Shown here: positions 41,709 through 51,122 of the stretch, piece by piece
How positions within the stretch are numbered: the first letter of the stretch is position 1
Layout of the letters: each line of letters starts with the position of its first letter
NCBI GenBank assembly: GCA_965219485.1
Contig: OZ244774.1
Coordinates: forward strand, 1,364,001-1,428,000
Direction: 5' to 3'
From: UBA8337 sp937907245
GTDB taxonomy: Bacteria > Pseudomonadota > Alphaproteobacteria > RS24
DNA: 64,000 nt
The notes under the pieces: generated by a model
What the model saw: the letters and a program-made list of their open reading frames with translations, nothing else
The model's database searches: none
What the model was told of the DNA's origin: nothing
Program-made: the position numbers and the translations under genes

Positions 41709-42713
41709 ATGGCAGTTAACGTAGCAATCAACGGTTTTGGCCGCATCGGACGTCTTGTCTTGCGCGGCATCATCGAAAGCGGACGCAAAGATATTAATGT
41801 TGTCGCAATCAACGATTTGGGCAGCATTGAAAACAACGCGCATATGCTAAAATATGACAGTGTGCATGGCACGCTGGCGGCCAAGGTGAAAGCCACGAAG
41901 ACGGGAATTAACGTCAATGGCAAAGCCATTAAAGTGATTGCAGAGCGTGACCCAGCCAATCTGCCTTGGGAAAAAATGGGCGTCGACATTGCCCTAGAAT
42001 GCACCGGCCTTTTCACCACACAAGAAACCGCCGGCAAGCACATTTCGGCTGGCGCGAAACGCGTGTTGGTATCGGCTCCGGCTTCGGGCGCCGACCTGAC
42101 AGTGGTTTATGGGGTTAACCATAAGAAACTGAAAAAGAGCCATAAGATTGTCTCTAACGCCTCGTGCACCACCAACTGCTTGGCACCTGTGGCACAAGTG
42201 TTGGACAAAAGCTTCGGTATTGCGCGCGGCTATATGACAACCATTCACGCGTTCACCGGTGACCAAAGCACTGTCGATACATTGCACTCCGACCCGCGCC
42301 GCGCGCGCGCCGCATCGCTGTCGATGATACCCACCTCTACTGGCGCCGCTAAAGCCGTAGGTCTGGTATTGCCAGAGCTGGCTGGCCGCCTCGATGGCAC
42401 CGCCGTTCGTGTGCCAACACCAAATGTGTCGATGATTGATTTGGTGTTTGAAGCGAAAAAGAAAACCACGGTAGAAGAAGTTAACGCCGCGATTTTAAAA
42501 GCCTCCAAGGGCCCCTTGAAGGGCATTTTGGGCGTGTGCGACGAGCCGCTGGTTTCTATCGACTTTAACCATAGTCCTTTCTCGTCGACCTTTGATTTGA
42601 CGCAAACCCAAATTGTCGATGGCAAATTGGTTCGTGTCTTGAGCTGGTATGACAATGAATGGGGCTTTGCCAATCGCATGGCCGACACGGCCGTTGCCAT
42701 GGGCAAACTTTAA
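41709..42713 (+). CDS. gap: Glyceraldehyde-3-phosphate dehydrogenase
   Basis: A 334-residue enzyme with the NAD-binding start VNVAINGFGRIGRLVLR and the catalytic Cys in SNASCTTNCLAPVA; WYDNEWGFANRM near the end. AGAGGAA precedes the ATG. Works in glycolysis or gluconeogenesis with the flanking genes. Confidence 0.97.
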   Translation: MAVNVAINGFGRIGRLVLRGIIESGRKDINVVAINDLGSIENNAHMLKYDSVHGTLAAKVKATKTGINVNGKAIKVIAERDPANLPWEKMGVDIALECTGLFTTQETAGKHISAGAKRVLVSAPASGADLTVVYGVNHKKLKKSHKIVSNASCTTNCLAPVAQVLDKSFGIARGYMTTIHAFTGDQSTVDTLHSDPRRARAASLSMIPTSTGAAKAVGLVLPELAGRLDGTAVRVPTPNVSMIDLVFEAKKKTTVEEVNAAILKASKGPLKGILGVCDEPLVSIDFNHSPFSSTFDLTQTQIVDGKLVRVLSWYDNEWGFANRMADTAVAMGKL

Positions 42714-42737
42714 GTTCCTCAAATAGGGATAAGACCC

Positions 42738-43946
42738 ATGACCGGTTTTAAAACACTTGATGACCTAGCTGCCAAAACGCCAGCTGGTGCCATCGTCCTC
42801 GTTCGAGCGGACCTAAATGTACCGCTCGACGAGACCGGTGCCGTGCGCGATGCCACCCGATTAGAACGGCTTTTGCCGAGCTTGAAACAGCTCAGCCAAG
42901 CTGGCTATCGCATCGGTATTCTGTCGCATTTTGGTCGTCCCAAAGGCCAAGTGGTCGCTGATATGAGCCTCGCGCCCGTCGCAAAAGCGCTTGGTGTATT
43001 ATTGGGTCAAGAGGTTGCTTTTGCTGCAAATTGCATTGGGGAGCCAGCCGCTTCCGCCCTGGCGGCTTTGCCTGAAGGTGGCATTTGCGTTCTAGAGAAC
43101 ACACGTTTTCATGCCGGCGAAGAAGCCGATGACGCCGAGTTTTCTAAAGCTCTGGCTGCCTCGGCGGACGCTTATGTAAATGATGCATTTTCAGCCGCCC
43201 ACCGCGCCCATGCTTCGACGCATGGGATTACGCAGCATTTGCCAACCTATTGTGGCGCAGCCATGCAAGCCGAATTAGAAGCTTTGGAGGCAGCCCTTGG
43301 CGCGCCCCAACGCCCGCTTGTGGCCGTTGTCGGGGGCGCGAAGATTTCTACCAAATTGGATTTATTGGGCAATCTTTCCGCCAAAGTCGATGTTCTGGTT
43401 ATCGGCGGGGGCATGGCCAATACCTTCTTGGCCGCGCAAGGCCATGATGTTGGAAAATCTCTATGCGAAAACGCCATGCTGGATACAGCGCGCGAAATTA
43501 TGGCGCAAGCCGAGGCGCAAGGCTGTCGTATTTTACTGCCCTCCGACGCCGCCGTGGCGCCAGAGTTTGCCGCCGGACAAACGCCGACGATTGTGTCGAG
43601 CGAGAGCGTGCCTTCCGACCAGATGATTTTGGATGCAGGCCCCGACGCCGTAACCGAAATTTGCTCAGCTTTCGATAGTGCCGCGACTTTGATTTGGAAC
43701 GGGCCTTTGGGCGCTTTTGAAATCGAGCCATTTGATACGGCAACCAATAAAACGGCCCAACATGCGGCCAAGCTAACCCAAGCAGGTGGGTTAACTTCCG
43801 TGGCTGGTGGCGGCGACACAGTCGCGGCCCTAAACCACGCTGGCGCAGGCCCCAATTTCACCTATGTTTCCACCGCAGGTGGCGCATTTTTAGAGTGGCT
43901 GGAAGGCAAACCTTTGCCCGGCGTCACGGCCCTTAAAAGTAACTAA
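42738..43946 (+). CDS. pgk: Phosphoglycerate kinase
   Basis: A 402-residue two-domain kinase with VLVRADLNVPLDETGAVRD, ILSHFGRPKG, VLENTRFHAGEE, NDAFSAAHRAHAS and the ATP-site GGDTVAALNHAG. Lies 24 nt after gap. Confidence 0.97.
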   Translation: MTGFKTLDDLAAKTPAGAIVLVRADLNVPLDETGAVRDATRLERLLPSLKQLSQAGYRIGILSHFGRPKGQVVADMSLAPVAKALGVLLGQEVAFAANCIGEPAASALAALPEGGICVLENTRFHAGEEADDAEFSKALAASADAYVNDAFSAAHRAHASTHGITQHLPTYCGAAMQAELEALEAALGAPQRPLVAVVGGAKISTKLDLLGNLSAKVDVLVIGGGMANTFLAAQGHDVGKSLCENAMLDTAREIMAQAEAQGCRILLPSDAAVAPEFAAGQTPTIVSSESVPSDQMILDAGPDAVTEICSAFDSAATLIWNGPLGAFEIEPFDTATNKTAQHAAKLTQAGGLTSVAGGGDTVAALNHAGAGPNFTYVSTAGGAFLEWLEGKPLPGVTALKSN

Positions 43947-43957
43947 AGGAGAGTAAG

Positions 43958-44974
43958 ATGAACAAACAGGCTCTTGAAGCAATTGCCCAAGCCATGGTGG
44001 CAGACGGACAAGGTATTCTGGCGGCGGACGAAAGCACCGGCACCATAAAAAAGCGTTTCGACACCATTAACGTAACCTCCACCGAGGATAGCCGCCGCGA
44101 TTATCGCGAAATGTTGTTCCGCACCACCGAGGCGATGCAGGAAAATATTTCGGGCGTGATTTTATTTGACGAAACCATTCGTCAAAAATCAGCCGATGGC
44201 ACACCGCTAACCCAAATCATGCTCGACGCGGGCGCCCTGCCTGGCATTAAAGTAGATGCCGGCGCCAAAGATATGGCCGGCCATGCAGGCGAAATGGTAA
44301 CCGAAGGCCTCGATGGTTTGCGCGATCGTTTGGCTGAATACCATGGACTTGGCGCCAAGTTTGCCAAATGGCGTGCCGTTCTCAACATCACCGACACGCA
44401 CCCTTCGGCTGGTTGTCTGACGGCCAACACACATGCTTTGGCCCGCTACGCAGCGCTTTGCCAAGAAGCCGAGATTGTACCGATTGTCGAGCCGGAAGTG
44501 ATTATGGACGGCAGCCATTCGGTGGAGCGTTGCTATGAGGTAACCACCGCCGCTCTGACCCATCTGTATGCGCGACTGGCCGAACAAGGTGTGCATCTGG
44601 AAGGTACGATTTTGAAACCCAATATGGTGCTTTCTGGCTCGCAACACGCGACGCAAGCGGGGGTCGATCAGGTGGCCGAAATGACTTTGGATTGCTTCCA
44701 CAAATGTGTTCCAGAAGCGGTGCCCGGCATTGTCTTCTTGTCTGGTGGTCAGTCCGATGTCGATGCGACGGCTCATTTGGATGCGATGAATAAAATTGGC
44801 GGTCTACCTTGGAAACTCAGCTTCTCTTATGGTCGCGCCTTACAAGCCGCGCCTTTGAAAGCATGGAGCGGCGAGTTGGCAAATGTGCCTGCCGCCCAAG
44901 CCGCTTTCGCCCACCGTGCCAAAATGAACGGCCTTGCCGCACAAGGCAAATGGGATGCATCTCTAGAAGGTTAA
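43958..44974 (+). CDS. Class I fructose-bisphosphate aldolase
   Basis: A 338-residue Schiff-base aldolase: GILAADESTGTIKKRF at the N-terminus, the K of FAKWRAV and the active lysine in LEGTILKPNMVL. The C-terminal segment KLSFSYGRALQAAPLKAW is typical of class I. GGAGAG precedes the ATG. Many proteobacteria carry the class II enzyme here instead. Last gene of the operon; a terminator follows after 27 nt. Confidence 0.95.
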   Translation: MNKQALEAIAQAMVADGQGILAADESTGTIKKRFDTINVTSTEDSRRDYREMLFRTTEAMQENISGVILFDETIRQKSADGTPLTQIMLDAGALPGIKVDAGAKDMAGHAGEMVTEGLDGLRDRLAEYHGLGAKFAKWRAVLNITDTHPSAGCLTANTHALARYAALCQEAEIVPIVEPEVIMDGSHSVERCYEVTTAALTHLYARLAEQGVHLEGTILKPNMVLSGSQHATQAGVDQVAEMTLDCFHKCVPEAVPGIVFLSGGQSDVDATAHLDAMNKIGGLPWKLSFSYGRALQAAPLKAWSGELANVPAAQAAFAHRAKMNGLAAQGKWDASLEG

Positions 44975-45001
44975 GCTAACCGGTTTAGCGAGACGAAAAA
45001 G

Positions 45002-45036
45002 AAAAGCCCGCGTTGGGAGACCGACGCGGGCTTTTT
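45002..45036. terminator. Bidirectional terminator between fba and tlyA
   Basis: AAAAGCCCGCGT (45002-45013) pairs perfectly with ACGCGGGCTTTT (45024-45035) around a 10-nt loop. A/T tails on both sides let it work for both converging genes. Confidence 0.9.
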
Positions 45037-45037
45037 A

Positions 45038-45808
45038 TTACTCCCCTATTTTGCGCGCGCGCCCGCCTGTTTTGCGAGCACCAATGAGAAACTCAATATT
45101 GCCTTGTGGCCCTTTTATCGGGCTTTGCACAATACCATCCACGTGCCAACCCGACGGATGAGCCGCAAACCAAGCCTCAATACGCGCACAAATTTTCATA
45201 TGCATATCCGGGTCACTGACCACGCCATTTTTGCCGAGATTACTTTTGCCCGCTTCAAATTGCGGCTTGATGAGCGCCAAAGCCCAGCCGCCGGAAACAA
45301 TATTATCCAGCACGCTATTCAAAGCCAATTCCAGCGAAATAAAACTGACATCGCAGACCAAAGCATCAATCTCTTTATCAAATGTATCGGGTTTGATATG
45401 GCGCGCGTTCAGCCCCTCCAAATTAGTTACCCGCGCATCTTTTCTCAATTTGCTATGCAGCTGGTCGCGCCCCACATCGACCGCAAGAATATGCTCGGCC
45501 CCTTTTTGCAAAGCCACATCGCTAAAGCCGCCCGTTGAGGCCCCAATGTCGATGACGGTTTTTCCCTCGATAGGATATTGAAAATGAGCCAAACCTTTTT
45601 CTAGCTTTAGCCCGCCCCGCGAAACATACCCATGTGCGGGCGCAGCGGTAATCTGGTCGCTAGGCGAGACCATTTGCGAGCTTTTGCGGGCGGCCACACC
45701 GTTGACTGTAACTTGCTGAGCTTTAATGGCAGCCGCACTTTGGGCGCGGCTATCGAATAATCCGAGATTAACGAGGTGCTGGTCGAGGCGAGTTTTCGTG
45801 GCGCTCAT
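45038..45808 (-). CDS. tlyA: TlyA family rRNA 2'-O-methyltransferase
   Basis: A 256-residue protein with an N-terminal S4 domain (TRLDQHLVNLGLFDSRAQSAAAIKAQQVTVNG) and an FtsJ-like SAM domain (VIDIGASTGGFSDVALQKGAEHILAVDVG, VSFISLELAL). TlyA methylates 16S/23S rRNA riboses in some bacteria; older hemolysin labels are not supported by the sequence. Co-directional with dxs upstream, 18 nt away. Confidence 0.9.
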   Translation of the reverse strand: MSATKTRLDQHLVNLGLFDSRAQSAAAIKAQQVTVNGVAARKSSQMVSPSDQITAAPAHGYVSRGGLKLEKGLAHFQYPIEGKTVIDIGASTGGFSDVALQKGAEHILAVDVGRDQLHSKLRKDARVTNLEGLNARHIKPDTFDKEIDALVCDVSFISLELALNSVLDNIVSGGWALALIKPQFEAGKSNLGKNGVVSDPDMHMKICARIEAWFAAHPSGWHVDGIVQSPIKGPQGNIEFLIGARKTGGRARKIGE

Positions 45809-45826
45809 GCCCCAACTCCAAAGCCG

Positions 45827-47749
45827 TTATTCGCCAGCTTTGGGCGGTGCTGCACGAAGCTGCGCTTCATCGGCACCGATGAGGCGGCGCACGGTTTCGA
45901 TGATTTGCGCGGCATTCAGCCCTGCCAAATCATACATAGAAGCCGGATTGCCATGGTCGATATAAGTGTCTGGCAAGGTCAAGCTGCGGCACTTCAGGCC
46001 GCCATCCAAATGACCATGGCTCGCAAGCAAATTCATCACATGGCTGCCAAAGCCGCCAATCGCGCCTTCCTCAAGGGTGATTAAAACCTCATGCTCGCGC
46101 GCCATACGTAAAATAAGGTCTTCATCCAGCGGCTTCATAAAGCGCGCGTCGACGACGCTGGTCCGAAAACCTTGCGCGTCCAATTGGTCGGCCGCCAATT
46201 CGGCTTGGCCAAGCCGTGTGCCATAGGAAAGCAAACAAATACGCCCGCCTTCGCGGAGGATACGGCCTTTGCCAATTTCCAAAACCGTTCCGCGCTTTGG
46301 CAGCTCAATGCCCACGCCTTCGCCACGCGGATAGCGCAACGCCGTTGGGTGTTCATCAAAGGCTGCTTGGGTGGCAACCATATGTTTTAACTCGGCCTCA
46401 TCGCCCGGCGACATCAGCACCATATTTGGCAAAGTTCCCAGAAAAGCCGCATCGAAAGAGCCCGCATGGGTGGGGCCATCGGCGCCCACAAGACCCGCTC
46501 TATCTATGGCAAAACGTACGGGCAGGTTTTGAATGGCCACATCATGCACCACTTGGTCATAGGCGCGTTGCAAAAACGTGGAGTAAATCGCGGCGAAAGG
46601 CTTGAAGCCTTCGGTCGCCAGACCTGCCGCAAAAGTCACCGCGTGTTGCTCGGCAATGCCCACATCAAACGTGCGGTCTGGAAAGGCTTTGCCAAATTTA
46701 TCTAGCCCCGTGCCCGAGGGCATAGCGGCAGTAATCGCCACGATTTTTTCGTCATCGGTGGCCTCTTGAATAAGGCTTTCGGCGAAGACGCCTGTATAGC
46801 TGGGCGCGCTAGGTTTGGATTTCACCTGCTCGCCGGTGACGACATTGAACTTCGAAACGCCGTGATATTTATCATCAGAGGCCTCGGCGGGCGCATAGCC
46901 ATGGCCCTTTTTGGTCACCACATGAATAAGCACCGGGCCGTTTTTCATTTTCTTGACGTTTTCCAAAACCGGAAGCAAATGCTCCAAATTATGCCCGTCA
47001 ATTGGCCCTACATAGTAAAAGCCCATTTCTTCAAACAGCGTGCCGCCAGTCATGAAGCCACGGGTATATTCTTCCATTTGGCGGGCGCGTTCTTGCACCG
47101 CGTCTGGCAGATGTTTGACCAAATCTTTCAGCATGCGGCGGAACGAGCGATAGGTTGTGCCCGACAAAATGCGCGCCAAATAAGCGCTCATCGCCCCCAC
47201 AGGCGGCGCGATGGACATATCATTATCGTTGAGGATAACCACCATGCGGCTATCCATAGCGCCGGCATTATTCATCGCCTCATAGGCCATGCCCGCGCTC
47301 ATGGCGCCATCGCCAATAACCGCGACCACATGATTATTTTTGCCCGCCAAATCGCGCGCGGCCGCCATGCCGAGCCCCGCCGAAATGGAGGTGGAGCTAT
47401 GGCCTGCGCCAAAGGGGTCGTAAATACTTTCGCCGCGTTTGGTAAAGCCTGATAGGCCGCCCTCTTGGCGCAGCGTGCGCATACGATCGCGCCGTTCTGT
47501 TAAAATTTTATGCGGATACGCCTGATGGCCAACATCCCAAATCAGTCGGTCGTCGGGCGTATCGAAAACATAATGCAGAGCCACGCTCAACTCAACAACG
47601 CCAAGCCCCGCGCCCAAATGGCCGCCCGTTTCCGACACGGCAGAAATCATTTCCGCGCGCAATTCATCGGCCAATTGCGCCAAATCGCTTTTCGCTAATT
47701 GGCGCATATCGGCAGGTCGATGAATACGGTCGAGCAATGGCGTGGTCAT
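45827..47749 (-). CDS. dxs: 1-deoxy-D-xylulose-5-phosphate synthase
   Basis: First enzyme of the MEP isoprenoid pathway, joining pyruvate and GAP. The 640-residue TPP protein has GGHLGAGLGVVELSVALHYVF, VGHQAYPHKILTERR, AVIGDGAMSAGMAYEA (TPP/Mg), and the transketolase-like C-terminus with AEQHAVTFAAGLA. Its ends and length are standard. Confidence 0.97.
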   Translation of the reverse strand: MTTPLLDRIHRPADMRQLAKSDLAQLADELRAEMISAVSETGGHLGAGLGVVELSVALHYVFDTPDDRLIWDVGHQAYPHKILTERRDRMRTLRQEGGLSGFTKRGESIYDPFGAGHSSTSISAGLGMAAARDLAGKNNHVVAVIGDGAMSAGMAYEAMNNAGAMDSRMVVILNDNDMSIAPPVGAMSAYLARILSGTTYRSFRRMLKDLVKHLPDAVQERARQMEEYTRGFMTGGTLFEEMGFYYVGPIDGHNLEHLLPVLENVKKMKNGPVLIHVVTKKGHGYAPAEASDDKYHGVSKFNVVTGEQVKSKPSAPSYTGVFAESLIQEATDDEKIVAITAAMPSGTGLDKFGKAFPDRTFDVGIAEQHAVTFAAGLATEGFKPFAAIYSTFLQRAYDQVVHDVAIQNLPVRFAIDRAGLVGADGPTHAGSFDAAFLGTLPNMVLMSPGDEAELKHMVATQAAFDEHPTALRYPRGEGVGIELPKRGTVLEIGKGRILREGGRICLLSYGTRLGQAELAADQLDAQGFRTSVVDARFMKPLDEDLILRMAREHEVLITLEEGAIGGFGSHVMNLLASHGHLDGGLKCRSLTLPDTYIDHGNPASMYDLAGLNAAQIIETVRRLIGADEAQLRAAPPKAGE

Positions 47750-47782
47750 AAAACCAAATCCTTCTGAGTTCCCCGTGTTCTA

Positions 47783-48679
47783 TCAGTTCTTTCGCAGAAT
47801 AACAAACTGGGCTGCTTGTCGCAGGGGCTCCGCTTCTGGCCCAAATGGCGCCAAATGCGCGATGGCCGACGCGGCGCGTTTTTCGGTCTCTTGGCGCGCG
47901 CCCTCTAGCCCCAATAAAGAGACGAAAGTAGCTTTGCCTTCGGCCATATCTTTGCCTGCCGTTTTGCCCAAGGTTTGGCTTGCCCCCGTCACATCCAAAA
48001 CATCATCGGCAATTTGAAAAGCCAGACCCAAGTCTTGCGCATAGTCATTTAAAGCCGCTGTCTGGGGCGCATCAATAGCCCCTAAAACAGCGCCTGCCTC
48101 GACGGCGAAACCAATCAGCGCTCCTGTTTTAAGGGCTTGCAAACGGGCCAGCTCCGCTACATCCAGAGATAAATCAGGCGACAGGATATCCAAGGTCTGC
48201 CCGCCCACCATACCGTTCATACCTGCCGCGCGCGCCAAATTCGTTACCAGCGCCAAGCGAATGCTTGCCTCGGGATGGGTAGCGGGGTCGGCCAAAATTT
48301 CAAACGCCAAAGTGAGCAAAGCATCGCCAGCCAAAATTGCCGTGGCTTCATCATAGGCCTTATGCAGGCTTGGCCGACCACGGCGCAAATCATCATCATC
48401 CATGGCAGGCAAATCATCATGCGCCAGTGAATAGCAATGCACACATTCCAGCGCCGCCGCCACGCGCACGGCTTGCGATTGCGGCACGTCAAACAATTGG
48501 CTGGTTGCCAGACATAAAAACGGACGAAAGCCTTTGCCGCCCTCCAAAGCCGCATAGCGCATGGCTTCGATAAGCCGTTTTTCTGGGCCTTGGGGGACCC
48601 GCAAAATAGCGTTTAATTGGGCGCGAACCAGAGCGGTGGCTTGCTCGCGTGCCTTCGTGAAGTCAGCAGATTCGGGCAT
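47783..48679 (-). CDS. ispA: Polyprenyl synthetase, probable farnesyl diphosphate synthase
   Basis: A 298-residue trans-prenyltransferase with GGKGFRPFLCL, the first Asp-rich motif HDDLPAMDDDDLRRGRPSLHK and the second FQIADDVLD. The neighbourhood xseB-ispA-dxs favours farnesyl diphosphate synthase; geranylgeranyl product specificity cannot be excluded. Confidence 0.93.
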   Translation of the reverse strand: MPESADFTKAREQATALVRAQLNAILRVPQGPEKRLIEAMRYAALEGGKGFRPFLCLATSQLFDVPQSQAVRVAAALECVHCYSLAHDDLPAMDDDDLRRGRPSLHKAYDEATAILAGDALLTLAFEILADPATHPEASIRLALVTNLARAAGMNGMVGGQTLDILSPDLSLDVAELARLQALKTGALIGFAVEAGAVLGAIDAPQTAALNDYAQDLGLAFQIADDVLDVTGASQTLGKTAGKDMAEGKATFVSLLGLEGARQETEKRAASAIAHLAPFGPEAEPLRQAAQFVILRKN

Positions 48680-48682
48680 TAC

Positions 48683-48928
48683 CTAATCGGCGTCCAGCGG
48701 GCTGGTGACGCCGCCGGTGATTTTTTCAATGCGCGCTTGAGCGCTTTTCAATTTATCATCGCAATAGGCGCGCAATTGAGCGCCGCGTTGGTAAATCTCG
48801 ATAGATTCTTCCAACGCCACATCGCCTGTTTCCAAACGGTCGACGATGCTTTCCAATTCGGCCAAAGCCTGCTCGAAACTGAGCGCTAAAATATCTTCTG
48901 CGATGTCTATCTTGGTTTCTTGCGACAT
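48683..48928 (-). CDS. xseB: Exodeoxyribonuclease VII small subunit
   Basis: An 81-residue helical protein with the XseB core LSFEQALAELESIVDRLETGDVALEESIEIYQRG. The start was set at the ATG at 48928 (AGAGGAT upstream); the frame extends to 49009 without family support. Three bases before ispA. Confidence 0.93.
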   Translation of the reverse strand: MSQETKIDIAEDILALSFEQALAELESIVDRLETGDVALEESIEIYQRGAQLRAYCDDKLKSAQARIEKITGGVTSPLDAD

Positions 48929-48965
48929 GCTAAATCCTCTTTCGTTTCGCCTGCGAGACGCAGGA

Positions 48966-50066
48966 TCAAGCGGCGGTTTGCTGATAATAACATACGCCGT
49001 TTTCGTCAAAATTCATCTCTAATTTGCCCCGATGCACCAAACACATCAAGTGTGACAGGCTTTCGCCCGAGGCCATAAAAAACACCTCGCGGCCAATGCG
49101 GCGTTTAAATAGAACAGAAAAAACCTTGCCATCAATCGCACGACGCGGCTCAGCACAGACTTCTAGCAAACGCACCAGCGATTTTTCATGCCCATCGATG
49201 AGCGCTTGTAGGCGCGCATGAAGCCCGTAAAACGGCTCATTATGGGCGGGCAGAACCAAAACATCATCGGGCAGAACCGACTTCAAACGATGGCAGCTAT
49301 CAATCCAATCTTGCAACGGATTGCCCATCGGCTCGGTTGGAAACAACGATACATTCGAGGAAATTCGCGGAATAACTTGGTCGCCCGAGATAAGCACTTT
49401 CATTTCTGGCGAATACAGACAGGCATGTTCGGGCGCATGACCGGAGCCAATTTCAATGTGCCAGTCGCGGCCATCAATCTCTATCGTATCGCCTTGCTGA
49501 ATGCGCCGAAACGCCTGCGGTAGCGGGTGGATATGAGACCCAAAACTGCCAAAGCGCTCGCGGTAACGCTCAAGAGCTTCGTCATTAAACCCAGCCGCGC
49601 GATAAAACCGAATGCCTTCTTCGGGCGCCGTTTTACCGGTGTCGCCAGCCATCGTGCGACACATCAGATAATCGGTTCGGGTCATATAAAACTCAGCATC
49701 GAAGCGCTCCACCAGCCAACCAGCAAGGCCAACGTGGTCTGGGTGCAAATGGGTGACGATGACTTTTTTCAACGGCTTGCCGCCCATGAAACCCGTAAAC
49801 AGCGTCTCGTAATGCGCCCGCGACCCTTTGGTATCGACGCATGTGTCGACAATCGTCCAGCCATCGCCATCACGCAGCAGCCATAGGTTAATATGATCGA
49901 GCGAATAGGGCAGCGTCATACGGACCCAGAAAATGCCATCGGCGACTTCTATCGGCTCGCCCTCTTTCGGGATGTCCTCAAATGGGTAACGCAGACCGTG
50001 CGCTTGGCTCGCGCCTGTTTTTTTATCGCTCACAACAATCCTATCCGCCAAGGAATTGGCTTCCAA
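48966..50066 (-). CDS. Metallo-beta-lactamase fold hydrolase
   Basis: A 366-residue MBL-fold protein with the metal motif THLHPDHVG (His106, His108, Asp110, His111) and later GHAPEH, SGDQVIP and PAHNEPF. It resembles large MBL hydrolases annotated near exonuclease VII genes. Possible substrates include thioesters and lactones; none is indicated here. Upstream of xseB by 37 nt on the same strand, divergent from the Sua5 gene. Confidence 0.85.
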   Translation of the reverse strand: MEANSLADRIVVSDKKTGASQAHGLRYPFEDIPKEGEPIEVADGIFWVRMTLPYSLDHINLWLLRDGDGWTIVDTCVDTKGSRAHYETLFTGFMGGKPLKKVIVTHLHPDHVGLAGWLVERFDAEFYMTRTDYLMCRTMAGDTGKTAPEEGIRFYRAAGFNDEALERYRERFGSFGSHIHPLPQAFRRIQQGDTIEIDGRDWHIEIGSGHAPEHACLYSPEMKVLISGDQVIPRISSNVSLFPTEPMGNPLQDWIDSCHRLKSVLPDDVLVLPAHNEPFYGLHARLQALIDGHEKSLVRLLEVCAEPRRAIDGKVFSVLFKRRIGREVFFMASGESLSHLMCLVHRGKLEMNFDENGVCYYQQTAA

Positions 50067-50154
50067 TCAACTTGGCACTAATCTATCTAATTGCTACCAT
50101 CCTATTGTGATTGCGCGCGAAGCGCAATTCGCCCAATTCGGGAGCCGTAAAACG

Positions 50155-51111
50155 ATGACCCAGTTAATCGCCGCCGATGCGGCTGGCCTAGAGCTTTGTG
50201 CCGCCCGCTTGCGCCAAGGCGAAGCTGTGGCCATGCCCACGGAGACGGTTTACGGACTGGCCGCCGACGCCACCCAAGGCGACGCCATTGCCAAAATCTA
50301 TGCGCTGAAAAATCGTCCCCAATTCAACCCGCTAATCTGCCATGTGGCAGACCTTGAGGCGGCGCGCCACATTGGTGTTTTCAACGAAACGGCTGAAAAA
50401 CTAGCGGCGCAATTTTGGCCGGGCCCGCTGACGCTGGTTTTGCCACGCACGCCAGATTGCCCGGTTCATCCCTTGGCCTCGGCGGGACTGGACACACTGG
50501 CCATTCGCATTCCGTCTCACCGTGTGGCGCAAGATTTATTGCGCAAACTTTGCCGCCCCTTAGTCGCGCCCAGCGCCAATCCATCGGGTCGGTTGAGCCC
50601 CAGCCAAGCGGCGCACGTGGCGGCCATGCTGCCCGATATTCCGGTTTTAGATGGCGGCACTTGTGCGATTGGCCTCGAGTCGAGCATCATCGGATGTTTG
50701 CATGCCAAGCCGCTCTGGCTTCGCGCAGGCGGGCTTTCGCGAGCCGCCATCGAGGCCTGTTTGGGAGACACATTAGACGAAGTACCAGAGACACAAGACG
50801 CTGAAGCCAAGCTCGCACCCGGCCGATTGGCACGACATTACGCCCCCAAAGCCCCGCTTCGGTTGAACGCCGAAACGGGCAAAGCTGGCGAATTGCTCAT
50901 TGGCTTTGGCCAGGACGCCCCGCCAAATTGCGTCGCCAACCTTAGCCCAAACGGCGATATGACAGAGGCCGCCGCGCTATTGTTTTCTACTTTGCACGCC
51001 TTAGATGCGCTGGCCGAAGCCCAAGGCAAAAGCCTCGCTATCATGGCCATTCCCGAAGACGGATTGGGCGAAGCCATCAACGACCGTTTACGCCGCGCCG
51101 CCCAAAGCTAA
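50155..51111 (+). CDS. Threonylcarbamoyl-AMP synthase (Sua5/YrdC)
   Basis: Makes threonylcarbamoyl-AMP for t6A37 in tRNA. The YrdC domain is at the N-terminus (GEAVAMPTETVYGLAADAT, KNRPQFNPLICHV, FWPGPLTLVLPR, APSANPSGRLSPSQAAHV), with a C-terminal Sua5 domain (LAPGRLARHYAPKAPLRL). Start at the ATG at 50155 (319 residues) with GGGAG upstream; the frame reaches 50056 without support. Confidence 0.93.
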   Translation: MTQLIAADAAGLELCAARLRQGEAVAMPTETVYGLAADATQGDAIAKIYALKNRPQFNPLICHVADLEAARHIGVFNETAEKLAAQFWPGPLTLVLPRTPDCPVHPLASAGLDTLAIRIPSHRVAQDLLRKLCRPLVAPSANPSGRLSPSQAAHVAAMLPDIPVLDGGTCAIGLESSIIGCLHAKPLWLRAGGLSRAAIEACLGDTLDEVPETQDAEAKLAPGRLARHYAPKAPLRLNAETGKAGELLIGFGQDAPPNCVANLSPNGDMTEAAALLFSTLHALDALAEAQGKSLAIMAIPEDGLGEAINDRLRRAAQS

Positions 51112-51122
51112 TCTCGGCTCGC

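Noticed and set aside
45038..45808. Hemolysin function for TlyA
   Set aside because: The S4 plus FtsJ-like domains show an RNA methyltransferase; nothing suggests a toxin.
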